64,000 bases of DNA from Chara braunii (taxonomy: Eukaryota; Streptophyta; Charophyceae; Charales; Characeae): NCBI GenBank assembly GCA_003427395.1, contig BFEA01000417.1, positions 242,476-306,475 of the forward strand, written 5' to 3'. Both the position numbers and the translations under genes were made by a program. Positions 11,290-20,342 of the stretch are shown here, piece by piece. The notes beneath the pieces were generated by a model. That model had not been told where the DNA came from and made no database searches. It worked only from the letters and a program-made list of their open reading frames with translations. Every line of letters starts with the position of its first letter. Positions within the stretch are counted from its first letter, which is position 1.

Positions 11290-11905
11290 CTAAAGTGAGA
11301 GTTTTTGGCAGTCAGAAAATCGTGAATGGTCTTGAAGTGGTCAAAGGTCCGAAGACCGTGAAAACCACCTGTTTAGGCAGGTTGCATCATGAAGTGGTGA
11401 AGGGTGTCCTGAAGTAGTCAAGTAAGAGTTTTGGGCAGTCTGAAAATCCTGAATGGTCCGGAAGTGGTGAAGGCCCGAAGACCATGAAAACCACCCTTCA
11501 CCACTTGAGGANNNNNNNNNNNNNNNNNNNNNNNNNNNNNNNNNNNNNNNNNNNNNNNNNNNNNNNNNNNNNNNNNNNNNNNNNNNNNNNNNNNNNNNNN
11601 NNNNNNNNNNNNNNNNNNNNNNNNNNNNNNNNNNNNNNNNNNNNNNNNNNNNNNNNTTTTGGGCAGTCTGAAAATCCTGAATGGTCCGGAAGTGGTGAAG
11701 GTCCGAAGACCATGAAAACCACCCTTCACCACTTGAGGATGCAGCCTGCCGAAATATGTGGTTTTCAGGGTCTTCGGAGCCTTCATCACTTCAGGACCAT
11801 TCAGGATTTTCAGACCCAAATGGTCCTGAAGTGGTGAAAGGTCCGAAGACCCTGAAAACAACTTGTTTAGGCAGACTGCATCATGAAGTGGTGAAGGGTG
11901 TCCTG
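11290..11905. repeat. Palindromic satellite with assembly gap
   Basis: Words such as AATGGTCCGGAAGTGGTGAA, GTCCGAAGACC and CATGAAAACCACC occur repeatedly in both orientations. For example, about 11663-11722 is inverted at about 11755-11815. Bases 11512-11656 are 145 Ns between two almost identical flanks, so the true number of units is unknown. Frames across the gap are not genes. Confidence 0.8.
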
Positions 11906-12020
11906 AAGTGGTGATGAAAAATATGACTATTGTTAACCTTCTTTCTAGATCGAGGGTCAGGAGCACTGACAAATTTTGTCTGGCTGTGGGCAACGCAGAC
12001 GCCCACATGCCTTCGTCTGG

Positions 12021-12029
12021 CTATAAAAG
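12021..12029 (+). promoter_or_regulatory. TATA box of B-type LTR copy III
   Basis: CTATAAAAG occupies the place of CTATATAAG at 27626 in the 3' LTR of the nested element. The leader downstream is conserved between the two. Confidence 0.6.
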
Positions 12030-14941
12030 CCATCACTCCGCCCAACAGCCCCACACTTGTGGCAGTGCTGCTGGGGCATTCACTTGTGTGAATGCTGGTT
12101 GGCTGCTTTATGCTACTGTGGAGGAGAAGTGTTGCTGGTGGAGGAAGTGGAGGTCTTCAAGATGAGGGGAGATGCCCCTGGAGAGGAGATGTTGCTGGTG
12201 GAGTGGAGATCTGCAGAGAGTTGGAGGAGGAGAAGGGAGGCAGTCATAGCTGAGGGCTGGGAGTTTTTGCCCCACCTTTGTGTTGTGTACTTCAGTTTGC
12301 GCTGCGGCTGCGAGGCTGCAATAGGCAGCGGCAGTGACGCTTCGTTGGGGAAGTGCTGCCAATTTCTTGATACGGCTGTAGCAGGGGCTTCGTAGGGGAA
12401 GTGTTGCACATCAGCGACAATATTTTCAATGGGGCAGGTATACTGCCAAAATTACGGCGCGACCGTCACACTAATTTTCGAGAGGAGATGCTGCCCGACA
12501 ACAATAACATTATTTTTGTTGGGGTTATGTTGTTCGGTCGGCGGCTATAGTATGAGGGAAAATGCTGCAGATTTTTCTTTGCGTGGCAATGAAGCCATTT
12601 TTGTATGTGATTAAGCGGTGGTGCCGCACGATGGCATGGTAGCGGGTTTGATGACGTGACGAGTGAGCATTTAATTTTTGAGGTGCGCGGTGATGGTGGG
12701 TCATTCTTGTATGATCCGGCGATAGTATGGGTATTGGTGCACATTTGGGACTATACGGCCGTGGTGTGTGAACCGATAGCATGAAGAGAATGCAGAGTGA
12801 GTGTACACGACAGTGATTATTGGTCAAACGACACATGCAGTTTTCAGCCGGGGCCACCTTTATTTTTTTTGCGGCGTGCGGTGCGAGAAGGATTGGTGTT
12901 TGGGACCATCAAGTGTGGCGGGCAAGACTGTAGGACTACCAAGAACGATTTTGGGACAGAGAAGGACCAACTTGGGGTCGGATGTAGTAATTGAAAGTGG
13001 TGTGGACTTGACCTTTGCTCATTTGGGCATTTGGAGAAAGAGGCGGACAATCGTTTAATGGAACAACCACGAGTTGTGGCGTTGTAGCCTCATATCTTAA
13101 ACTTCAACGGCGATCGTCTTTTCAAATTTGATTGGGATATTACTCGGCTTTCTTGAGTGGGCTGGATCAAACTTCACTCAAGGTTAGTCAGTTAAACGAC
13201 TCAGATTTCCCTTCATCCTGTGTGAACCCACATTTTGCTTGACCCTGATCTTTTTAATGTTCAAAAGAAAAGGTAAAAGAAAGTTGTGTGAGTCATGCAT
13301 GCGAATGAAAATGTCTGACTTGAGTATGACGTTGTATTGTTGTTGTTGTTGTTGTTGTTGTTTTTTTTGTACAGGTAGGTAGAAAAATGCTTGCAAAGGA
13401 GGAGGATTGTGTCTACATGAGATGATAAATAAAAAATGTATTCTTTCTACCTTCCACCTGTCTGCTTGTCAAAATTGAACGTGTTGATTCGAAAAGGATT
13501 ATTTTGTGCGTCATAGAATTATGAAGTCAATTGAAATAAAGCAGATAAGGTGAATTAGACTTAGTCTTTTCCTAGGATTTATTCTTCTATCCCGAATGAC
13601 CTTATTTATTTGTACCTGTCCAAATGGTTCTCATTCTCTATCTTCTTCTGCGTCTTTTCATCCAAATTACCTCGACCTTATGAGAAATGAGAATATATGA
13701 AAACTACTTGCAGTGGACACATCCTCTATCTCTAGAGAGCATCTGAGGTGGGGATTAATGCTTCAGGAACCGACCCTGTTATCGACCCAGAGTGAATGGT
13801 TCCTACGGGGGGGTACTTTGTCGATTCGATGGAGACGACCTGACTTCTGAGATCCGAGCTTTGTGCTCGGGCAAGGAGGAGGAGTACCCAGACCACTTTG
13901 TAGAGGAAGAGGTATGCAACACTTCAAGCAATGCACCCGATCAAGAATCATTTGTAAAACAGTTTGTCATCCAAGAAGATTTGAAATGTGTGGATACATG
14001 TGTGCGTGTTTAATCTTAGATCGGTGGTTGGTTGAAATGAATGACTTTGGCAGCGGGTCTCATTTAGTCAAAACTAAGGAAGACGATTACCTTGTCGACT
14101 GCATCAATGTTATTATCGAAAGTCAACTTCTTGTTGGCAGATGTATGATTGTTTTGTGGAGTTCTACCTAGGGTGGTCGGATTTTACTTCTGTCTTGTGT
14201 TATTGGATGTATCTAATGATGATTTTTATCCTTTTAGTTGTCATTTCAGATTGAATATTTATTTCTATCGACTACGGTCGATCCTTTTGATATAATAATG
14301 TGTCATTGTTATAATTTTCTTTTGAAAGTGTGTCTAAGGGACTAGGATTAAATTTGGGTTTCACGCTTGGTTGAGACCGTCCAAGTCAACTGGTGTCCGC
14401 TTCGTACTTAGGAGATCAGCACCCTAAGGGACGGACGACGCTCGGGTCCACTTGGCGTTAACCAAGCGTATCTATACTACAGTGAACGAGCAAACGTCCT
14501 CGGCTGACCTACCTCTGCAATTGCATCTAAAAGTTTTCGCACATGGGTCAGTAGCTCAGTAGGGATACGCCCCTAAAGGTGGTGACAACCCCTTAGGGAA
14601 GGAGAGTTTATGCCCCGCGGGAACCTATCCTGTCGTAGGAGACCGCGAGATGTACAGCTGACGCACCCGACTAGAGTGGCGAAGGAGCGATGCATCCTCG
14701 TCGGTCTCGGCGGTTCACGAGATATTTTGCGTCGTTCCCAAGCTGTCTCTTGGTTTTGTTTTGTTGAACTCCTGCGTGACATTTTCGGAAGGGTTTCCAC
14801 ACTTCGCGAAAAATGTGGGAGCCGGTACGCTCGACAACAGGACCAGAACTGGTTTCGGGTACTACCATTTCATCGACACCTTCGCCTTTCCCCTGAACTT
14901 CGAAGTCCCTGCAGAGCTTGTGGAAGCCATCCAACGAAGAA

Positions 14942-15350
14942 GAAGATAGTGGGGAAGAAGAAGAAGAAGAAGAAGAAGAAGAAGAAGAAGAAGAAGAAAA
15001 AGAAGAAGAAGAAAAAGAAGAAGAAGAAAGAGAAGAAGAAGAAGAAGAAGAAGAAGATGAGAAGATGGGAAGATGGAAGTCTGAGCCAGAAGAAAAAAAA
15101 AAAGAAAAAAAAAAAGGAGAAGGAGATGGGAAGATGAGAGTAGGAGGAGGGGGGAAAAGAAGAAGAAGAAGAATAAGAAGAATAAGAAGAAGAAGAAGAA
15201 GACGAAGGAAAAATGGGAAGATGGGAGTAGGCGGAAGAAGAAAGAAGAAGACGAAGAAGAAGAAGAAAAAAAAAAACAAAAAAAAAAGAAGAAGAAGAAG
15301 AAGAAGAAGAAGAAGAAGAAGGAGAAGAAGAAGAAGAGAAGATGGGAAGA
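14942..15350. repeat. GAA-rich microsatellite block
   Basis: Several runs of GAA/GGA with A-runs, broken by GATGGGAAGATGGGA-like words. Long frames on both strands (Glu-, Lys- or Ser/Leu/Phe-rich) are artefacts. Confidence 0.9.
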
Positions 15351-15785
15351 TGGGAATAAATGGGAGATCGAGAGAGGGAGGTGGCAGATGGTGAGAGGAA
15401 AGGTAGGAGGAGGCCGGAGGGAGGTAGGAGGTGGCGGGAGGAGAGGTAGGAGGTGGTGAATGGGAGGTTGGGGATGGTGAAAGGGAGGTGGAAGGTTGCA
15501 GGCAGGGAGGTGGGAGATGGCCGGATCGAGGTGGGAGGTGGCAGAAGTTGAGTCGGAGATGGCGACAAAGAGGGAGGGAGGTGGAGATGGTGGGAGGGAG
15601 GTGGAGATGGCGGGAGGGAGGTGGAGGTGGGGGATTGAGGTAGGAGATGGAAATTGCGGGAGGGAGGTGGAGATGGCAGGAGTTGAGTGGGAGATGGCGA
15701 AAGAGAGGGAGGAGGGAGATGGCGGGGGGGAGGTGGAGGTGGCGGATTGAGGTAGGAGGTGGACATGGCGGGAGGGATAAACTTT
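15351..15785. repeat. G-rich GGGAGGTGGAGATGGC minisatellite, first array
   Basis: Degenerate 17-21-bp units containing GGGAGGTGGAGATGGCGGGA recur throughout. Related arrays lie at 16712-17313 and 37873-38440. The runs of G triplets could form quadruplexes. Confidence 0.85.
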
Positions 15786-15844
15786 TGTGAAAGGGAGGAG
15801 GGTAATTGATCTAGGTCGCCGGATGAACACATATAATAAAAAGG

Positions 15845-15850
15845 AGGCTA

Positions 15851-15888
<38 letters not shown>

Positions 15889-15895
15889 GCTACTC
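15845..15895. repeat. Naked poly(T) flanked by 9-bp direct repeats
   Basis: AGGCTACTC at 15845-15853 and again at 15887-15895 bracket a pure run of 33 T (15854-15886). This looks like a target-site duplication around an insertion consisting only of a minus-strand poly(A) tail. Confidence 0.7.
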
Positions 15896-16110
15896 AGTTG
15901 GTACACCCACGAGCTGTTGAAATACAGACCCAACTTCGAATCCAGACACAATCAGATGATGACCAGAATAGATTCATTCTGAATTATTACCTGGGGCTGG
16001 TACCGACGCGCCTAGCTCAGTTAGCTACTTCTTTTTCTTTTTCTTTTTCTTTTTCTGTCTTTCTTTCTTTCTCGCCGAATGAACGCTAAGGAGCCAACTG
16101 AGATTGATCC
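15887..16110 (+). mobile_element. tRNA-derived SINE-like sequence
   Basis: GGCTACTCAGTTGGTAC resembles a Pol III A box and CTTCGAATCCAG a B box, spaced as in a tRNA. The arm CTGTTGAAATACAG matches the tRNA-like part inside the B-type LTRs (CTGTTGAGATACAG). A TTTTTC-repeat tail follows near 16030-16070. Acceptor pairing is poor, so this is not a tRNA gene. Confidence 0.5.
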
Positions 16111-16429
16111 AGGCTGAGAATGAACGCTAAGCAGTACTCATTTCTGTTTCCAGAGGATTTGAATTTTGAACCCAATTCTAGTTCATCCCCTCTGCAATCC
16201 TATACCTATCAAAAGTAAGTGATTGTATGACCCATTTCTTTTCTGGTTCATCTCCTCATCTCCTCTGGAGCCCTTTTCTGGTTCATCTCCTCTCCTCTGG
16301 AGCCCATTTCTGGTAAAAAATAAAGTCAGTATGTATGACTTCTGACTTTATCAGTTCAAGTCAAAGCCAATCATAGTTAATCAGCTGGCTGCAGTACTAA
16401 CAAAACGTAATTGACCCAATTCTAGTAAT

Positions 16430-16710
16430 AGGTTCCTCCTCTGTAGTCATAGGTAGGTTCATCCTCTGGAGTCATAGATAGCTTCATCCTCTGGAGTCAT
16501 AGATAGCTTCATCCTCTGGAGTCATAGATAGGTTCATCCTCTGGAGTCATAGATAGGTTCCTCCTCTGGACTCGAGTCATAGGTACGTTCATCCTCTGGA
16601 GTCATAGATAGGTTCCTCCTCTGGAGTCATAGGTAGGTTCATCCTCTGGAGTCATAGATAGGTTCATCCTCTGGAGTCATAGATAGGTTCATCCTCTGGA
16701 GTCATAGAAC
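16430..16710. repeat. 25-bp minisatellite
   Basis: About eleven copies of AGTCATAGATAGGTTCATCC plus TCTGG stand in tandem. The array ends at an N (16711), where the sequence changes abruptly to the G-rich minisatellite. The junction may be an assembly join. Confidence 0.9.
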
Positions 16711-16711
16711 N

Positions 16712-17313
16712 CGGTGGGCGGGCGGGAGGTGGGAGATGGTCGGATTGAGGTGGGAGGTGGCAGGAGTTGAGTGGTTAGGAGGTGGCAGGAGTTGAGTGGG
16801 AGATGGGCAAAGAGAGGGAGGAGTGAGATGGCGGGAGGGAGGTGGAGGTGGCGGATTCAGGTAGGAGGTGGAGATTGCGGGAGGGAGGTGGAGATGGCAG
16901 GAGGGAGGTGGAGATGGTGGGAGGGAGGTGGAGATGGCGGGAGTTGAGTTAGGAGGTGGTGGGAGTTGAATGACAGATGGCGAAAGAGCGCGAGGGAGGT
17001 GGAGGTGGCGGATTGAGATAGGAGGTGGAGATTGCAGGTGGCGGATTGCGGTAGGAGGTAGAGATTGCGGGAGGGAGGTAGGGATGGCGGGAGGGAGGTG
17101 GAGATGACGGGAGTTGAGGTAGGAGGTGGCGGGAGTTGAGTGGGAATGGCGAAAGAGCGAGAGGGAGGTGGAGATGGTGGGGGGGAGGTGGAGATGGAGG
17201 GAGGGAGATGGAGGTGGCGGATTGAGGTAAGAGGTGGAGATTGTGGGAGGGAGGTGAAAGAAGGAGAGAGGGAAGTGGGAGATGGCGGCAGGATGGTGGA
17301 AGCGAAGTGGTGG
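16712..17313. repeat. G-rich minisatellite, second array
   Basis: The same GGGAGGTGGAGATGGCGGGA family as at 15351. It abuts the 5' LTR of the nested retrotransposon, and the same family resumes directly after the 3' LTR at 37873. Confidence 0.85.
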
Positions 17314-17318
17314 TGTCG

Positions 17319-17348
17319 GGGCAAATACCCCGACAAGGGTATCTGCCC
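17319..17348. repeat. LTR-start palindrome, 5' LTR
   Basis: GGGCA-A-ATACCC pairs with GGGTAT-C-TGCCC across a 6-base loop. It is the clearest copy of the shared LTR-start hairpin. Confidence 0.85.
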
Positions 17349-18067
17349 GGTGTTTTTAAATGTCGGACGGTGTCTGACAGAGTAAAGGGTTATCCGGGTT
17401 TCATAACTGTATGAGATGGGTTATCTACCGAAAGTTCATTCAGACCAGACCTATGACTGGGAGACTAAAAATTTTCGAGCTTCAGTTCGGACACGTGTAG
17501 CGTCCGAGAGTAAAAACAGTAGCTGGCAGCGCTTCGTTTTTTTTTTGAAGACGCAGAAGAGCACGGACATGGAACGGTGAAAGTTAAGCCTATTCTACCT
17601 AAAATAATTCAGGGCCTAAGTAGGTTGAAAAGGGGTCGCCGCAACGGAGGTTGGAACTGCGGCGCGGAAGAAATAGGAATTTTTTTTCTATTTTTCGGGT
17701 CACCGGGGCTTCCACGCCGAGGGTCGGAGGGGATGTTGTTGTGGCCTGCTGAGTGGGGCAACTGCTGAGGCTGTGGGCCGACGACAAACCAGCCAGCCAC
17801 GGAAACAGGCGGGCCTAGCAAGACCGCTTAAAGGTGGCCTGTTGGGTGCCACAACCCTTCATATAGAAGGGCTGCTCTTATCTTTATGTGAGATAGGAGT
17901 TAGCCAAATATGTAGCAGACCAGGCTGATATGAGACGGATGCAGGGATCGAAGCCGGAATGCCCCACTGGGCTAGCTCCTTTTGGAGCAGCCCAGGCGGT
18001 CAGGTGCGACCGATTTCGGCCACGCGATCATCGGGATTGCGCGGCTGCAATCAGCCGCTCGGAGACC

Positions 18068-18215
18068 AGTATGGCCCCTGGGCTTTCAAGGATAACATGC
18101 ATAAATCGAGAAATGGCCCAAATATTATCTTGATCCCGGCAGGATTCGAACTCAGGTCTGTATCTCAACAGGACGTGGGACAAGACTGTTGGCTTCAGCC
18201 AACGGAAAAGGAAAA
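18068..18215. pseudogene. U6 3'-end fused to tRNA-like sequence (5' LTR)
   Basis: On the + strand, 18068-18126 resembles the 3' part of plant U6, including TATGGCCCCTG, AAGGATAACATGC and AAATCGAGAAATGG. It is followed by a minus-strand tRNA-like segment: B box GTTCGAATCC, arm CTGTTGAGATACAG and an A-box-like word near 18195-18210. The counterpart in the 3' LTR is 26519-26650. Both are part of LTR U3 and are not independent RNA genes. Confidence 0.75.
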
Positions 18216-18630
18216 AAATAAAAAAAATAAAAACTAAAAATTGACTGCAGTGGAGCGCCAGCTGGCGCAATGAAGAAGTGACTGGGGCGTTTTAAGCCCC
18301 AGTGCACTTAACAGTCGCCCGTGAAAACGGGCGAGTGTTTTTCTGCAACCAGGTAAGTTTTGTTTTTGTTTTTCTTTTTTTTCTTGTTTTCTTCTTTTAG
18401 ATTTGGGGAAATTTGTCTGGCGCCCCTGTAATTTGCGTTATTTCGTGTCGCGCCCCTCCGACGGCCGATTTACCGTGTCGCGCCCCTCTGAGCAGGGTTC
18501 AAATTTTCCATAAGACCCCGGTGTCGTTTGGGCCTCAAATCTTTTCGTTACACCCCTACCGGTACTGGTTCCTAATTTGCGGGATGCCCCTACCTAATCG
18601 TCGTTAAAAGCCAACGGGATTTTTTTTTAG

Positions 18631-18897
18631 ATGCCCCTGCCGGTACCATTTGCTGCCAAGCCATTCGCTGGTATGTCATTTGATGCCAGATCATCTTATG
18701 CCACGTCATCTGCCGTCAGTCCATTTGCTACCAAGCCATTTGCTGCTATGTCATCATGTGTTGCCTCATCAACTGATGTTACGGCATTTGCTGCCAAGAG
18801 GGCGTCTGCTGCCAAGTCATTCACAACTGCCACATCTACTACGGCTTTCCCGGATGCAGGGGCGACTTCCTCTTCCAACAAACGAAAAAGATGTTAG
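18631..18897 (+). CDS. Repetitive ORF inside the MULE (possible captured fragment)
   Basis: An 88-codon frame starts MPLPVPFAAKPFAGMSFDAR and is built from degenerate PFA(A/T)KPFA-MS units, ending in a basic NKRKRC tail. Another frame downstream (about 18900-19110) has less repetitive composition, with LALASPFLVSS and DRWKKMMKEERGVQMALRAYGW. This hints that the element captured part of a host gene and that the frame is broken. I recognise no family. The (CT)n(CA)n tract at 19113-19190 ends the coding potential. Confidence 0.25.
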   Translation: MPLPVPFAAKPFAGMSFDARSSYATSSAVSPFATKPFAAMSSCVASSTDVTAFAAKRASAAKSFTTATSTTAFPDAGATSSSNKRKRC

Positions 18898-19111
18898 TGG
18901 TGGACAGTCTGAGTCAACGACGCCCTCGATGAATGCAAAGGTGGGAAAGAAGAAGTCTGAGACGAAAATACGGGCGTTGGCTCTTGCGAGTCCTTTTCTT
19001 GTCTCATCCGAAAGTTACGATCGATGGAAAAAGATGATGAAGGAGGAGAGGGGTGTTCAGATGGCGCTGCGCGCCTATGGCTGGTTGGTGGACTGTACAA
19101 CATTCCAGCCC

Positions 19112-19112
<1 letters not shown>

Positions 19113-19189
<77 letters not shown>

Positions 19190-19195
19190 ACACTT
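19113..19195. repeat. (CT)n(CA)n microsatellite
   Basis: A compound CT then CA dinucleotide tract inside the MULE. Confidence 0.95.
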
Positions 19196-20324
19196 GCAGT
19201 GAAGCGAACGATATGGCACAGGGCCCGATGGAAATGCGAATAATGGTGCCTCATGGCTGTGGGGGCATTGCAAAAAGATGGCCCCCCGTAGTGAGGGCAT
19301 ATGGCACAGGGCCAGACCGCCAGTCCAAGGAGGGGATCCTAGAAAGTTGAGGTCCCTACCGACAAGGGCCTGCCAAAAATATGTTTTGGCCCAGGGGCGT
19401 GACAGGGTAAATCGACCATCGGAAGGGCGTGACACGAAATAACGCAAATTACAGGGGTGCCAGACAAATTTTCTCTTTAGATTTTCTTAGATTTTCTTCA
19501 TTTTTTTTTGATTTTTTTTTGTCTTATTCGTTTGTATAACTTTGTAATTTCATTGGGGCACCCATTCGTTTTGACGAACGGATTGCTACTGTGGGTAAGG
19601 CGGAATCGAATGTATCTACTGCTAGGACATGGAAATATGTCACTACCACTACTACTACTACCACGAGAGGGAGTGGACCTACCTAGTGGCGAACGGGTGT
19701 GATGGTGGGGCAACACAGCGACCAGCAGGTAAGTCTGCGACCATGTACCCTGTATCTGTTCACTTAGTGAACAGGTTGCAAAACGTCGCTTGTACCTGGT
19801 GCCGAGGGCGTCCGGGTACGGGCGGGTGGGGCAAGTAGAAAAGAAGGCCCTGCTGGGCTTAACTCTAGTTCGACTCTGTTTAATGACTGTGAGGGGCTGC
19901 CGTTTGAGCTGCCCCTCACAGGGACAAGGAGGGGGTGTGTGTGCACCTGGCCACTGCCGGGGCCAGGTTCTCAAGTGGTTTCCTGCACTTTATGCAGCAA
20001 ACCAACTAGGGAGCCGACTCTGAGTCTGACCAGGCTTAGGGGGAGATGCATTACTGAGGCTGCGCCTCAGCAATAGCAGATCAACAGGGGAGCAGATGGA
20101 GGAAGTCGAGGTCTGCAGAAAGATGGAGAGAGAGAGGGGCAGCCATAGCCTGAGGCTAGAGGCTCTCTGCCCCACCCTTGTGCTAGTGTTGTGGCTGATG
20201 GGTTGTGTCAGCGTCCGGACGGTGCGGCAAGTGGCACCTCATTTTGTGGGGTTATGCCGCAAAGATTTAGGCACGACGGCAACATGGTGGGGAGATGCTG
20301 TCGGATTGCCGCCGCAGCGTCAAG

Positions 20325-20342
20325 ACCTTCCTAAGGGAAGGT
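20325..20342 (+). repeat. Array-2-like hairpin in B-type leader
   Basis: ACCTTCC (20325-20331) and GGAAGGT (20336-20342) pair across TAAG, followed by GTGCTACAGGATTTGCCG. This resembles the A-type array-2 unit in layout: stem, TTCCTA-GGGAA, GCTGCCG-like box. Related units follow at 20430-20530, 27976-28190 and 12340-12560. Confidence 0.5.

Larger units (their letters stand above)
10790..14836 (+). mobile_element. B-type LTR, copy III (3' part of chimeric LTR)
   Basis: It aligns with 19.5-23.13 kb and with 26.8-28.2 plus 35.27-37.87 kb, and ends GCTCGACA at 14836 as they do. It holds a TATA box (12021), a leader with GCTGCC-type units (12.1-12.8 kb), a 13.1-13.6 kb block and the shared U5 (14.38-14.84 kb). 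A palindromic satellite with a sequence gap (about 11.29-11.91 kb) interrupts U3. The sequence after 14836 is not a tRNA-Asp PBS, so this may be a solo or recombinant LTR. Confidence 0.65.
18405..19475. mobile_element. Non-autonomous Mutator-like (MULE) element
   Basis: Terminal inverted repeats of about 83 bp (18405-18487 and 19393-19475) begin G(G/A)G(G/A)AAATTTGTCTGGC and are about 90 percent identical. The element is flanked by the 9-bp duplication TTTAGATTT (18396-18404 and 19476-19484). The matching site in the 3' LTR, near 26840, lacks the insertion. A 9-bp duplication and G-rich termini are typical of Mutator-like elements. No transposase is present. The interior has an Ala/Phe-repeat frame and a (CT)n(CA)n tract. 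Confidence 0.85.

Noticed and set aside
12108-12409. Pairs of minus-strand frames near 12.1-12.4 kb
   Set aside because: Antisense to the LTR leader and not maintained in the other B-type copies.
14610-15830. Long Glu/Lys-, Ser/Leu/Phe- and Pro/Ser-rich frames on both strands (up to about 320 codons)
   Set aside because: They are translations of GAA and G-rich minisatellites; open frames on both strands and in several phases show lack of codon selection.
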